Below, one piece after another: positions 1 through 8,761 of a stretch of DNA of 64,000 nt. Each line of letters starts with the position of its first letter. The first letter of the stretch is position 1. A model generated the notes under the pieces. The model did no database searches and was not told the DNA's origin. It saw only the letters and a program-made list of their open reading frames with translations. Position numbers and translations under genes: made by a program. Source of the DNA: Streptomyces sp. HUAS ZL42 (GTDB lineage Bacteria; Actinomycetota; Actinomycetes; Streptomycetales; Streptomycetaceae); contig NZ_CP160403.1 in assembly GCF_040782645.1 (NCBI RefSeq), positions 6,173,001 to 6,237,000 on the forward strand. The letters run 5' to 3'.

Positions 1-258
1 GGCGGTGGGGGTGTCCAGGCCGGCGAGGATGTTCATGAGGGTGGACTTGCCGCTGCCGGAGGCGCCGACGAGGGCCATGAGCTCGCCCTCCCGGACGAGG
101 AGGTCCAGGCCTTGGAGGGCTTGGACCTCTATGCCGTCCGTGGAGAAGATGCGGACGAGGCGGTCGCAGGTGATGAGGGCATCGTGGCCGTAGGCGGGTT
201 GGTTGCGGGTGGTGGTGGCTCGGTGGGCGAGGTCGGCGAGGGTGGGGTTCGTGGTCAT
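1..258 (-). CDS. ABC transporter ATP-binding protein, 5' part (cut by window edge)
   Basis: The ATG at 258 is preceded by GGAGACC and opens a frame that runs off the left edge after about 86 residues. It contains a Walker A loop (GASGSGKST, about residues 64-72) followed by [14 protein letters not shown], as in LolD/MacB/FtsE-type ATPases, which use Ser-Gly-Ser loops and partner FtsX permeases. Walker B and the signature motif lie outside the window. It is on the same strand as, and downstream of, two large FtsX-type permeases (871-6979), so it probably energises them. The gap of about 610 bp filled with repeats between permease and ATPase is unusual for such an operon. Confidence 0.85.
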   Translation of the reverse strand, partial: MTTNPTLADLAHRATTTRNQPAYGHDALITCDRLVRIFSTDGIEVQALQGLDLLVREGELMALVGASGSGKSTLMNILAGLDTPTA

Positions 259-308
259 ACGTAGGTCTCCCGGGGGTCGGTCAGCAGTGGCCCGGTGTTG
301 GTGCTGGG

Positions 309-441
309 GGTGTGTCGCGCAGCCCGGCGCTTGCGGGGTGCCGCCCGCGCGAATGCCTGCGGCAGGCGGGTTCGATGCGAGGGCGCCCGGGGCTGCGGTC
401 GGCGCGGGGTGTGTCGCGCAGCCCGGCGCTGACGGGGTGCC
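309..441. repeat. Direct repeat pair of interspersed intergenic motif
   Basis: The 22-bp sequence beginning GTGTGTCGCGCAGCCCGG occurs at 310-331 and again at 409-430, 99 bp apart. The second copy continues into CCGGCGCTGACGGGGTGCC (423-441), which recurs inverted at 20117-20135 in another gene-free block. This behaves as a dispersed intergenic repeat, not as coding sequence. Confidence 0.7.
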
Positions 442-485
442 TCCCCCACTCTCGGCTTCGCTCGAGCGGGGGGACCCCCATCGCC
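441..485. repeat. Palindromic Streptomyces intergenic element
   Basis: The stretch starting CCTCCCCCACTCTCGG, passing through CTTCGCTCGAG and ending in a run of G then CCCCCATCG can fold into a stem-loop. I recall this motif from intergenic regions of many Streptomyces genomes; that is memory and not a search. It sits between the direct repeat pair and the minisatellite. Confidence 0.5.
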
Positions 486-506
486 CACCCGTGCCGCCCC
501 AAGCGG

Positions 507-865
507 CACGCATGCCCGCGGACTGACGGCGTGGCGGGGTGGCACGGATGCCCGCGGGGTGGCGGGGTGGCGGGGTGGCGCGCATGTCCGCGGACCGACG
601 GCGTGGCTGGGTGGCGCGCATGTCCGCGGACTGACGGCGTGGCGGGGTGTAACGCATGCCTGCGGACTGACGCGTGGCGGGGTGGCACGGATGCCCGCGG
701 GGTGGCGGGGTGGCGCGCATGCCCGCGGGGTGGCGGGGTGGCGCGCATGTCCGCGGGGTGGCGGGGCGGCACGGATGCCCGCGGGGTGGCGAGGTGGCGC
801 GCATGTCCGCGGACCGACGGCGTGGCTGGGTGGCGCGCATGTCCGCGGACCGACGGCGTTGCCGA
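507..865. repeat. Minisatellite, 11 copies of a 36/28-bp unit
   Basis: The core CGCATGYCCGCGG occurs 11 times. The A of its ATG lies at 512, 548, 584, 620, 656, 691, 719, 747, 775, 803 and 839, giving periods of 36, 36, 36, 36, 35, 28, 28, 28, 28 and 36. The long unit carries GACYGACGGCGTGGC after the core; the short unit lacks 8 bp of it. The array fills the space between the FtsX permease stop (871) and the ATPase start (258). Units abut directly with no unique spacers, so it is not a CRISPR. The frame that stays open through it on the minus strand has no credible start. Confidence 0.9.
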
Positions 866-870
866 GTGAC

Positions 871-3687
871 TCATCGCGCATCCCCCACCCTCAACTCCCG
901 CACCGACCCCCGTCTCCCCACCCACCACGCCTGCACCCCCGCCACCCCCACCGCGATCGCCAGGACCGACAGCGCCGGGATCGTGAGTGACAGGGCGTCG
1001 GTCTGCAACTGCGGGCTCGTGCCCAGGGGTTGGGTCGAGGACAGGGCGATGGTCGTCAGGTCGATGCCGGGGGAGAGGAGGCGGATCGTGGCCCAGCCCG
1101 TCAGGGTGCCGCCTGCCGCTGCCAGCGTTGCCTGGGGGAGGGACTCGAGGACTAGGAGGTGGCGGGACTGGCGGCGGGTGAGGCCCATGGTGCGCAGGCG
1201 GGCCAGGAGGGCGGTGCGTTCCGGGGCCGCGCGCAGGAGGGACAGGAGCAGGGCGAGGACGGCGTAGCCGGCGCCGGCCGCCACCGCCGCCGCGTAGATG
1301 CGTTCCGCGCCGGACTGGAGCGGGGAGTCGACGTAGCGGCCGCGTTCCTCCGAGCGCAGGCGGACGGACACGGAGTCGGCCTCCTTCTCCGCCGTCGCCT
1401 CCCGCAGTGCCCGTCCGTTCACCTGCTGTCCCGTCACCAGCAGCACGTTCGGGCGGGCCGCCTCCCCGCTCAGGGCCCCGCGGTCCACGATCAGGAAGTC
1501 CGTGCCGGACAGGGCCGGGGTACGGTCCCGGACCAGGGTGATCCGGACGGTGACGGTGCTGCCGTCCGCCAGGCGGACCTCGAACGGCCGCGTGCCGTAC
1601 GTGTCCGCGACCGTGGGGGAGGCGAGGGCCGGAACGACGGACGGTGTCCCGGGGGCTCGCTTCAAGTCGCCTGCCCGGAAGGGCCCCAGGTGGGTCCGGT
1701 CCGCCAACTCCGCGTACGTGGCGACGTCGACGCCCGCCAGCGGTACCGACTGCCCGCTCTGCGTGGACTGCGCCCCGTACGCGATGCTCACCTCGGTGAG
1801 CCCGCTCACGCCGGGTGAGCGGCGGACCCGGTCGGGAAGGCCGGACGGCAGCGCGGAGTCCGTCACCTCGATGCGGGCGTCGGCGCCGACGGCGAGGAGC
1901 GCCGCCTGGTCGCGGGTGTCGTGCACGCCCGCCAGCACGGACCCGCCGAATGCCGCGGTCGTCAGGGCCGTCAGCAGGGCCAGCAGCGGCAGCGCCGCGG
2001 AGGCGGACGTGCGCCCCGCGCGGGCCAGGGACAGATGGGCCACGGCGCCGCGCAGCCGGCCGGCGGGGCGGGCGAGACGGCGCAGCGGCAGCGGGTAGAG
2101 GCGGATCAGCAGCAGCGCCGCGATCACACCGACCAACACCGGTGCGGACGCGACCAGTTGATCGCCGGACGCGCCGCGTCTGCGCAACGTCTCGACCGCC
2201 CCGGCGGCCAGCGTCAGCAGCGTCAGCTCCGCGACCGTACGGCGTCGGGACGGCCGTACGGACGCCACGTCCTCGCGGCCGCCGTGGGCGCGTACGAGCC
2301 GGTGGGCGGCCGCCGCGCGCAGGGGCAGTGCGGCGCAGGCGACGGCCGTGACCACGGCGGCGGCCGCGATCGACGGTGTGCTGCGGCCCGAGGGCAGCGC
2401 GAGCAGCGCGGCCGCCAGGCCCAGGGCGCCGGCCGGTACCGCCACCACCGCCGTCTCGGCCAGCAGCCGTCCGCCCAGGCCCCGCAGGGAGGCGCCGCGG
2501 GCGCGCAGCAGGGCGAGTTCGGCGCGGCGGCGGTCGGCGGCGAGGCCGCCGGCCATCGTCAGGACGACGAGGGCGACGCTGCCGGTGCCGAACGCGGCGA
2601 CGGCGACCAGCGGGCCGATGCCCGCGCGCAGCCGGGTGTAGGAGCCGATCACCTCGTCGAAACCGGTGACCGCGTCCGCGGACGCGCCGGTGAACGAGCG
2701 GATCCGCTGCAGACCGGGACCCGACTCCAGGGCGGCGAGCGAGGACTTCAGACGGTCCAGGTCGCGGCTGTGCAGGGCCGAGGTGTCGGGTGCCAACTGC
2801 CAATAGGGACAAGGGTTGCCCTGAGTGCCGAGGAGGGCGGGGCCTGCCTCGGGGGCGAGCAGCAGGGCGCCGAGCCAGTAGGCGTCGTCCGCTCCGCCGC
2901 CGGGGATGCGCGCCATGGCCGGAGTACGCAGCAGTGGCTGGGTCGACCAGTATGCGCCGTCCGGATCGCGGGGTGTGACGACGCCGGTGACGCGGACGGC
3001 GAACGGGGCGCCGCCCGCTCCGGGCACGTGGACGACCGAACCCACCTTGATGTGCAGCGTCCTGGCGGTCTCTGCGGAGACCGCGGCCTCCACCCAGGTG
3101 GTCCCGGCGCTCCCCGACGATCCGTCCGTGCGCGGCAGGCGGCCCGTGCGCAGCCGGGCGTGGTCGGCCAGGCCGTGCTGGGCCACGAGGGTCATGCGGA
3201 CGGGGTTGCCGCTCGGCTGGGGCAGCCAGGGATCGCTCGCCGGCTGAGGGGTCTCGGTGCGTACGCCGTACGTCGACTGGCCGGGGTCGATGACGAGCGG
3301 CCGCCTCGGCACGGTGAGGATCTCGGCGTACTGCTCGGCCAGGGTGTCGGCGTGCAGGATCCCCGGCAGGTCCGCCGGTTCGAGGCCCATGCCGAGCAGC
3401 GGCTCGTACACCTGCACGGTGGTCCGGTCGGGGCGGGCCTGCTCGAAGGAGCGGCGCAGGCCCGCGTCCTCGTACCGGTCGAGCGCCCGCGGGAACGCGG
3501 CGGCCAGACACGCGGTCACCGCCACCAGCAGGGCGAGGGCACAGGCCGCGGCGGGCGCGGTGCGCAGGCGGGTGCGGATCCAGGGGGCGACGGGCGAAGT
3601 GCCGGCTGCTGTCAGGGCCCGCCGCGCCAAGGAGACCACACGCCGCACCCCCGCCGGAGAAAGCACCACCCGCCGCACCTCACTCAC
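871..3687 (-). CDS. FtsX/MacB-family ABC transporter permease, 938 aa
   Basis: Large membrane protein with one N-terminal membrane segment (about residues 48-70), a long extracytoplasmic part, a cluster of about six to seven hydrophobic segments (about 345-590), a second extracytoplasmic stretch and three C-terminal segments (about 790-930). This doubled core plus periplasmic layout is typical of actinobacterial FtsX-like exporters. The GTG start lies inside the end of the upstream permease gene (8-nt overlap), implying translational coupling. The transported substrate cannot be read from the sequence; lipid, peptide or antibiotic export are common in the family. Confidence 0.85.
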   Translation of the reverse strand: MSEVRRVVLSPAGVRRVVSLARRALTAAGTSPVAPWIRTRLRTAPAAACALALLVAVTACLAAAFPRALDRYEDAGLRRSFEQARPDRTTVQVYEPLLGMGLEPADLPGILHADTLAEQYAEILTVPRRPLVIDPGQSTYGVRTETPQPASDPWLPQPSGNPVRMTLVAQHGLADHARLRTGRLPRTDGSSGSAGTTWVEAAVSAETARTLHIKVGSVVHVPGAGGAPFAVRVTGVVTPRDPDGAYWSTQPLLRTPAMARIPGGGADDAYWLGALLLAPEAGPALLGTQGNPCPYWQLAPDTSALHSRDLDRLKSSLAALESGPGLQRIRSFTGASADAVTGFDEVIGSYTRLRAGIGPLVAVAAFGTGSVALVVLTMAGGLAADRRRAELALLRARGASLRGLGGRLLAETAVVAVPAGALGLAAALLALPSGRSTPSIAAAAVVTAVACAALPLRAAAAHRLVRAHGGREDVASVRPSRRRTVAELTLLTLAAGAVETLRRRGASGDQLVASAPVLVGVIAALLLIRLYPLPLRRLARPAGRLRGAVAHLSLARAGRTSASAALPLLALLTALTTAAFGGSVLAGVHDTRDQAALLAVGADARIEVTDSALPSGLPDRVRRSPGVSGLTEVSIAYGAQSTQSGQSVPLAGVDVATYAELADRTHLGPFRAGDLKRAPGTPSVVPALASPTVADTYGTRPFEVRLADGSTVTVRITLVRDRTPALSGTDFLIVDRGALSGEAARPNVLLVTGQQVNGRALREATAEKEADSVSVRLRSEERGRYVDSPLQSGAERIYAAAVAAGAGYAVLALLLSLLRAAPERTALLARLRTMGLTRRQSRHLLVLESLPQATLAAAGGTLTGWATIRLLSPGIDLTTIALSSTQPLGTSPQLQTDALSLTIPALSVLAIAVGVAGVQAWWVGRRGSVRELRVGDAR

Positions 3688-6600
3688 CCCCCTGGAACCG
3701 CAACGCCGACGCCGGATCCGCCCGCCGCAGCGCCAGGACCACCGTGACGGCGAGCGGGGTCACGGCCACCGCGGCCAGGAGGACGGCCGCCTGACCGGGC
3801 GGCAGTTCGACCAGCACGTGCGGCACCGGCCGGGTGGCCTGCGCGGTCAGCACGACCAGCGGGATCACCGCCCGGGTCAGTACGGTTCCCAGGGCCGCGC
3901 CCACCAGCAGTCCCAGCAGGACCAGCACACCGTGCTCGGCGGCGATCATGCGGGCCAGCCTGCGGCGCGGAGCGCCGAGGGCGCGAAGGATCGCGAACTC
4001 GGCGTCCCGCTCACGCAGGGACCCCGCCGCGCTCACCGCGAACCCGACCGCGGCCAGCGCCGCCGCCACCCCGGCCGCCACCGCGAACGCGGCCTCGGGG
4101 CCCGCCCCGAACGGGTCGTCGCGCAGTTCGTCGGCGATCTCGTCCCGCACCACCACCCGCCCGGGGTCCATGTCGGGCCGGGCGCGCAGCGCCGCCGCCA
4201 CGTCGGCCGCGTGCCCCGGAACCGGTCGCAGCCACCACTCGTTGGGTGGGACGCCCGCGCCGTACCGCTCCTCCAGCACCCGGTTCACGGCCCGCAGGTC
4301 GACCAGCAGGGCGCCGCCGGTGTCGGTCTCCGCGGTGGTCGGCAGCTCCCGTACGGTCCGAACGATCCGCACCGGCACGGACTCCCCGCCGAAGGTGACA
4401 TCCACGTTCTGCCCGGTACGGGCGCCCGCGGAGGTGAGGAAGCGCTCCGTGGCGACACCGGTCACCTCGGGCGCCGCCGGCTGGGTGACCCCGAGGCGCA
4501 CCGTCAGCGGCGAGGTGCCCCAACTGTCTTCGCTGGGAACGTATCCCGTGTCGTACTCCATCGTGGGCGGCGCGGACGACGTGAGCTGCGGCGGGGTCGG
4601 GATGTCGGTGCCGCCCGGAAGAGCCGGTTCCCCGTCGCCGATGCCCGGGGTCGCCGTCCAGGAGGACGGCAACGGCAACCGCCGTGCCGCCCCGTCGGCC
4701 GCGACGGACTCCAACCCGTCGACGGTGAAGCGGTGTTGCTGGGCACGGCCGGCCGGCTGGCTCATGTCCAACCGCAGCGAGGAGAGTGTCAACCGGCCCT
4801 GGGTGCCGGGGAGTTCCACGACGAGGGCATGGGGGCGGCCGTCGGCGGGGAGCCGTCCGGCGGGCAGCTGGTACGGGATTCCGTACCGGTCCTCCAGGGT
4901 GAGCGTCACATCCGCCGTCATCCCCGTCCCCGAGCTGCGCAGCGTCGTCGTCAGCCGCAGTCGCGCGGCGCCCGCGGGCACGTTCACCCCGGCCGCCGAA
5001 CCCCGCGGGCTCAGCCCGGCCAGCAGGGGCCGTACCGGTTCGGACGCCAGATCGCGGCGCATCAGCAGCATGTCCGCCGCGTGTGCGGTGTCCACGGCCA
5101 GCACGGCCGCCGAGCGGCCGCCCGACAGCGGCAGCGTCGTACGGACGACCGGGGCCGCGGCGCCGGCCCGTGGGACGGCGGCGTACTCCTCCGTGCGGCC
5201 CAGTCCGGCGGCCCCGGTGCCGAGTACGCGCACCGGCGCACCCGCCCGGAAGTCGGCCTGGTCGGCCTGCGAACGGTCCCAGGACGCGCCCTGCCCGATC
5301 GCCAGCATGCCCAGCGCCACGGCGAGGACCAGCAGCAGCACCGGGCCGGCACCGCGCGTCGGACGGCGGCTGAACTGCCAGCCCGCCAGCGCCGTGGCCA
5401 GCCCGCGCCCGCCCGCGGCCCGGCGCTCCGCGAGCCGGGCCACCGGCGGCAACAGCCGCAGCGTCAGCACGGTCCCGGCGAGCAGCGCCAGCGCGGGCGC
5501 GGCGACGAGCAGCGGGTCGATGCCGAGCGTGCCGGCGGTGTCGCCGGTCACGGCACCGGAGGGCTGCCGGTTCAACTGCCAGTAGGCGACGCCCGCCACC
5601 GCCAGCAGGCCGAGGTCGGCGCCCGCCCGCACGGGGGCGGGCAGGGAACGAGGACGTGCGACCCGCGTGCCGTCGGACGAAGGGTCCTCACGGCCGTCAC
5701 CGCGTGCCCCGCCCAGCGCGGCCGCCAGCTCGGGCGCCGTCACCGCCGACGCGCATCCCAGTGCCACGCCCGCCGCCACCAGCCACACGCCGAGGCGCCC
5801 GCCCGACGGCACGTCCAGGTGCAGGCCGATGCGGGCGAGTGGGCCCTGCTCGGCCAGCAGCCTGGTCAGCGGTCCCGCGAGGAGGGGCGCGCAGATCACC
5901 GAGGGCCCGGCGAGCAGCAGGGCCTCCAGGGCTGCGAGGCCCGCGATCCGGGCCCGGGAGGCGCCGCGGGCCCGCAGCAGCCGGGTCTCGCCGACGCGTT
6001 CGGAGCTCAGCAGCCGGGCCACCAGCAGCAGCGCGCAGGCGGCGAGAAGGGTGAGCTGGAGCGCGACGATCAGCAGGGTGGAACGGGAGACGAGCAGCGC
6101 GCGGTCGGCGCGGTCGAGGACGTCGGGCAGCGAGGTGGTCGACGCCGTGGTGCCGCTCAGGGCCGGCTGGTCACGCAGCGCCGCGCTGCCGGTGCGAGCG
6201 GCCTCGCGCAGGGTGTCGATCCGGCCGGTCGTCACCGTCGAGTAGTCGGCCGAGGCGAGCCAGGCGGACGGTCCGGCGCTCACCTTTCCACCGGTGATGA
6301 CGGAAGGGGTGGCGAGCAAAGGACCGTACGTCGTGAAGGCACCCTCCTTCACACCGCGACCGCCGAGGTCGTCCAGCCGCCAGTACGGTGCGGCGGGGTC
6401 GGCGGGCCGGTACACGCCGGTGATCCGGACCTGGACGGCGCTTCCGCCGAGCCGGTCGGCGAGGGTGAGCCGGGTGCCGGGCTTCAGACCGAGGCGCCGG
6501 GCGGCGGTCTGCGGGACGGCCGCCTCGAGGGCGCTGCCCTCTTCGGGCGCCCGTCCCGCGGTGATGCGCACCTGCGACCGGTCCAGCGCCGCCAGGTACG

Positions 6601-6979
6601 TGAGATCCGGCTCTCCGGTCCGCTCCGCCCGCGGCTGCAACGAGCGCGGCAGGGCGTACGGCCCCGACCGCAGCAGGGTCCGTACGGTCACCGGTAATCC
6701 GTCGAAGGTAGCGCGGGCTCCGTTCCGTACGGTCGTGTCGGCGGCCGTACGGCCCTCGGCCGGCACGTCCGCCTTGACGATCAGGGCGGAGTCGGCCGCG
6801 TTACGGGGCTCGCGCAGGGAGTGGCGCAGGGCCGCGTCGCCGATCGCACCCGAGTACGCGGTGAGCGTGGCCAGGACGGCCGAGGTCAGCAGGACGGTGA
6901 GCAGCGCGGCGGCGAGAAGCGGACGGTGCGCCCGCGCACGCAGCAGCACGAATCGCGCAAGCCCCGCCGATCCTGTCAC
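3680..6979 (-). CDS. FtsX/MacB-family ABC transporter permease, 1099 aa
   Basis: First gene of the exporter operon, with a GTG start (MTGSAGLARF). It has an N-terminal membrane segment at about 21-42, a large extracytoplasmic domain, a run of membrane segments in the middle (VALQLTLLAACALLLVARLL and following), a second large extracytoplasmic domain and a C-terminal set (ECF-like ILRALGAPRRRL loop, then LVLLGLLVGAALGTVLTRAV). It pairs with the 938-aa permease as a heterodimer candidate. Residue 95 (TFDGL) is encoded by TTA at 6695-6697, rare in Streptomyces and read by the bldA tRNA, so the whole coupled operon may be expressed late. No regulator is adjacent. Confidence 0.85.
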   Translation of the reverse strand: MTGSAGLARFVLLRARAHRPLLAAALLTVLLTSAVLATLTAYSGAIGDAALRHSLREPRNAADSALIVKADVPAEGRTAADTTVRNGARATFDGLPVTVRTLLRSGPYALPRSLQPRAERTGEPDLTYLAALDRSQVRITAGRAPEEGSALEAAVPQTAARRLGLKPGTRLTLADRLGGSAVQVRITGVYRPADPAAPYWRLDDLGGRGVKEGAFTTYGPLLATPSVITGGKVSAGPSAWLASADYSTVTTGRIDTLREAARTGSAALRDQPALSGTTASTTSLPDVLDRADRALLVSRSTLLIVALQLTLLAACALLLVARLLSSERVGETRLLRARGASRARIAGLAALEALLLAGPSVICAPLLAGPLTRLLAEQGPLARIGLHLDVPSGGRLGVWLVAAGVALGCASAVTAPELAAALGGARGDGREDPSSDGTRVARPRSLPAPVRAGADLGLLAVAGVAYWQLNRQPSGAVTGDTAGTLGIDPLLVAAPALALLAGTVLTLRLLPPVARLAERRAAGGRGLATALAGWQFSRRPTRGAGPVLLLVLAVALGMLAIGQGASWDRSQADQADFRAGAPVRVLGTGAAGLGRTEEYAAVPRAGAAAPVVRTTLPLSGGRSAAVLAVDTAHAADMLLMRRDLASEPVRPLLAGLSPRGSAAGVNVPAGAARLRLTTTLRSSGTGMTADVTLTLEDRYGIPYQLPAGRLPADGRPHALVVELPGTQGRLTLSSLRLDMSQPAGRAQQHRFTVDGLESVAADGAARRLPLPSSWTATPGIGDGEPALPGGTDIPTPPQLTSSAPPTMEYDTGYVPSEDSWGTSPLTVRLGVTQPAAPEVTGVATERFLTSAGARTGQNVDVTFGGESVPVRIVRTVRELPTTAETDTGGALLVDLRAVNRVLEERYGAGVPPNEWWLRPVPGHAADVAAALRARPDMDPGRVVVRDEIADELRDDPFGAGPEAAFAVAAGVAAALAAVGFAVSAAGSLRERDAEFAILRALGAPRRRLARMIAAEHGVLVLLGLLVGAALGTVLTRAVIPLVVLTAQATRPVPHVLVELPPGQAAVLLAAVAVTPLAVTVVLALRRADPASALRFQGGE

Positions 6980-7131
6980 GCGGCCCCCCGCCGTGTTGTC
7001 CGGACCTCCGGGCGATGTTGTCAGAGGAGACGGGGCGGGGGTAAGCGTTTGTGGGCGGGGCTTGACCGGATCGTGACCGGATTCCGGAGAGGTGCGACCG
7101 GAATGCGCGCGTCAGCTGTTCGTGGCGGCGC

Positions 7132-7536
7132 TCAGTCCGGTGCGTTCACCATCGACGCGGCCGCGTACGTCAGGTAGTTCCACAGCGTCTGCTCGTGCTC
7201 CTCGGAGAGGCCGAGCTCGTCGACGGCGTCCCGCATGTGCCTCAGCCAGGCGTCGTGCGCGGCCCGGTCCACGGTGAACGGGGCGTGGCGCATGCGCAGG
7301 CGGGGGTGGCCGCGGTTGTCGCTGTACGTCGTGGGGCCGCCCCAGTACTGGATCAGGAACAGGGTGAGCCGCTCCTCCGCCGGGCCCAGGTCCTCCTCGG
7401 GATACATGGGCCGCAGGACCGGGTCCTCGGCGACTCCCTCGTAGAAACGGTGGACCAGCCGACGGAAGGTCTCCTCCCCACCGACCTGCTCGTAGAAGGT
7501 CTGCTCCTGAAGCGTGCCGCGCCGAATCTCCTTCAC
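7132..7536 (-). CDS. glbO: Truncated haemoglobin, group II (GlbO type), 134 aa
   Basis: Small 2-over-2 globin; members bind O2 and peroxides and are linked to respiration and redox stress. With the GTG at 7536 ([10 protein letters not shown]) the length equals that of mycobacterial GlbO (about 130 aa). Visible residues fit group II: Tyr32 in HRFYEG (B10), Tyr45 in RPMYPEE (CD1), proximal His84 in RMRHAPF (F8) and Trp97 in HDAWLRH (G8). The frame stays open upstream of 7536 to give 214 aa, but that extension is low-complexity and lies in the divergent promoter region, so I reject it. It is divergent from the methyltransferase gene at 7754. Confidence 0.9.
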   Translation of the reverse strand: MKEIRRGTLQEQTFYEQVGGEETFRRLVHRFYEGVAEDPVLRPMYPEEDLGPAEERLTLFLIQYWGGPTTYSDNRGHPRLRMRHAPFTVDRAAHDAWLRHMRDAVDELGLSEEHEQTLWNYLTYAAASMVNAPD

Positions 7537-7753
7537 GTGGGTTTGCCTCACCAATCTCGTGCCGGTCCGCCCCGAGGCTGTTCGGCCGGGGGCCCGGGGG
7601 TGGCCCCGGGAAGTGCAGTACGCCCTCCATGCTCTCAGACCGGGCGACGGAGGACCCGGGGCTTGGCTACCACCCCCGCAAGAAGGGCGGCCGATCGCGG
7701 ACCGACCGGCTTCGGTGCTCGCCTCCCGCCTTCTCGCGCAGGACAGTGGAGCC

Positions 7754-8761
7754 ATGAGCACGCACGCTCTCGACAAGGGGCTGGAGGATCTCGCCGCCTC
7801 GGCGCGGGCCGCGATGGTGCGCGAGATCGAGATGGGTGGGGCCTTCGCCGCCGACCCGGTGTGGAAAGAGGCGTTCCTCGCGGTTCCGCGCCATCTCTTC
7901 GTGCCGTACTACTACGTCGGCGTCGTCGGCGGATACGAGCGGCGCTGGGGCGAGAGTCCCGATCGGCGCGCCCGCGAGCGCTGGATACGCGGCGCCTATG
8001 CCGACGCCCCGCTGGCGACCAGACTGCGCGACGGGGAGCTGGTCTCCTCCAGCAGTCAGCCGTCCCTCATGGCGATGATGCTGGCCGAGCTGCGGGTCGA
8101 GGACGGCAACCGGGTCCTGGAGATCGGCGCCGGCTCCGGATACAACGCGGCGCTGCTGTCGTACCGCCTCGGCGACGAGCTGGTCACGACCGTCGACCTG
8201 GACCCGGAGATCACCGAGTCCGCGCGCCGGCACCTCGCCGGCGCCGGATACCGCCCGACCGTCGTCACCGGCGACGGGGCACGCGGAGTCCCGGAGCGCG
8301 CCCCCTTCGACCGGATCATCGCGACCTGCACCCTGGCGTCGATCCCGGACGCCTGGCTCGAGCAGTGCCGCCCCGGTGCCCGGATCCTGACACCGCTGGC
8401 CACCGGCCTGGTCGCGCTGACGGTGCGGGAACCGGGGCAGGCCGAGGGACGCTTCCTGCACACGCCCGCCTATTTCGTGCCGCTGCGCGGCGGAGGCCGG
8501 CCCGGGGCGGAGACCGCGCCGCTGGGCGGGGTCCCGCGGCGGGCCAGGGACCACGAGCTGTTCCGGTTCCTGCTGGCTCTGACGCGCGGCAGCCTCGATC
8601 CGCAGGAGGCGCACGCGCTGTGGGAGCGCGAGGGCATGCCGCAGCGTGAGCGGTACGGCCTCACGGTCGGCGGCGGCCGCGCCTGGGCGTGGCTGGACGA
8701 CCCGGAGGGGCCCTACGTCTGGCCCCTCCCCGGGCCGGGGTTCAGCCTCGCCGGATCGTGA
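7754..8761 (+). CDS. Protein-L-isoaspartate O-methyltransferase-like protein, 335 aa
   Basis: SAM-dependent methyltransferase with motif [16 protein letters not shown] (about 121-135), the acidic loop [10 protein letters not shown] and the post-I region typical of PCMT enzymes, which repair isoaspartyl residues in damaged proteins. The C-terminal third (from about 225) is longer than in classical 210-aa PCMT and is of unknown role; related long forms are used in peptide modification, but no precursor gene is visible here. The ATG at 7754 has GTGGAG just upstream; the frame is open further upstream but overlaps the globin promoter. Its 3' end overlaps the converging FHA gene by 20 bp. Confidence 0.8.
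   Translation: MSTHALDKGLEDLAASARAAMVREIEMGGAFAADPVWKEAFLAVPRHLFVPYYYVGVVGGYERRWGESPDRRARERWIRGAYADAPLATRLRDGELVSSSSQPSLMAMMLAELRVEDGNRVLEIGAGSGYNAALLSYRLGDELVTTVDLDPEITESARRHLAGAGYRPTVVTGDGARGVPERAPFDRIIATCTLASIPDAWLEQCRPGARILTPLATGLVALTVREPGQAEGRFLHTPAYFVPLRGGGRPGAETAPLGGVPRRARDHELFRFLLALTRGSLDPQEAHALWEREGMPQRERYGLTVGGGRAWAWLDDPEGPYVWPLPGPGFSLAGS

Noticed and set aside
507..865. Possible CRISPR array
   Set aside because: Units adjoin directly without unique spacers, and no cas genes are present.
255..881. 208-aa open frame on the minus strand through the minisatellite
   Set aside because: It exists only because the repeat units keep one frame open; it has no ribosome-binding site, overlaps the permease end and encodes only repeated Pro/Arg/His/Ala.
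3257..6697. 1146-aa open frame on the plus strand
   Set aside because: Antisense shadow of the FtsX permease in high-G+C DNA; Gly/Arg/Gln-rich with no domain.
7132..7776. 214-aa version of the globin
   Set aside because: The extra N-terminus is low-complexity and overlaps the divergent gene; the 134-aa form matches the family length.
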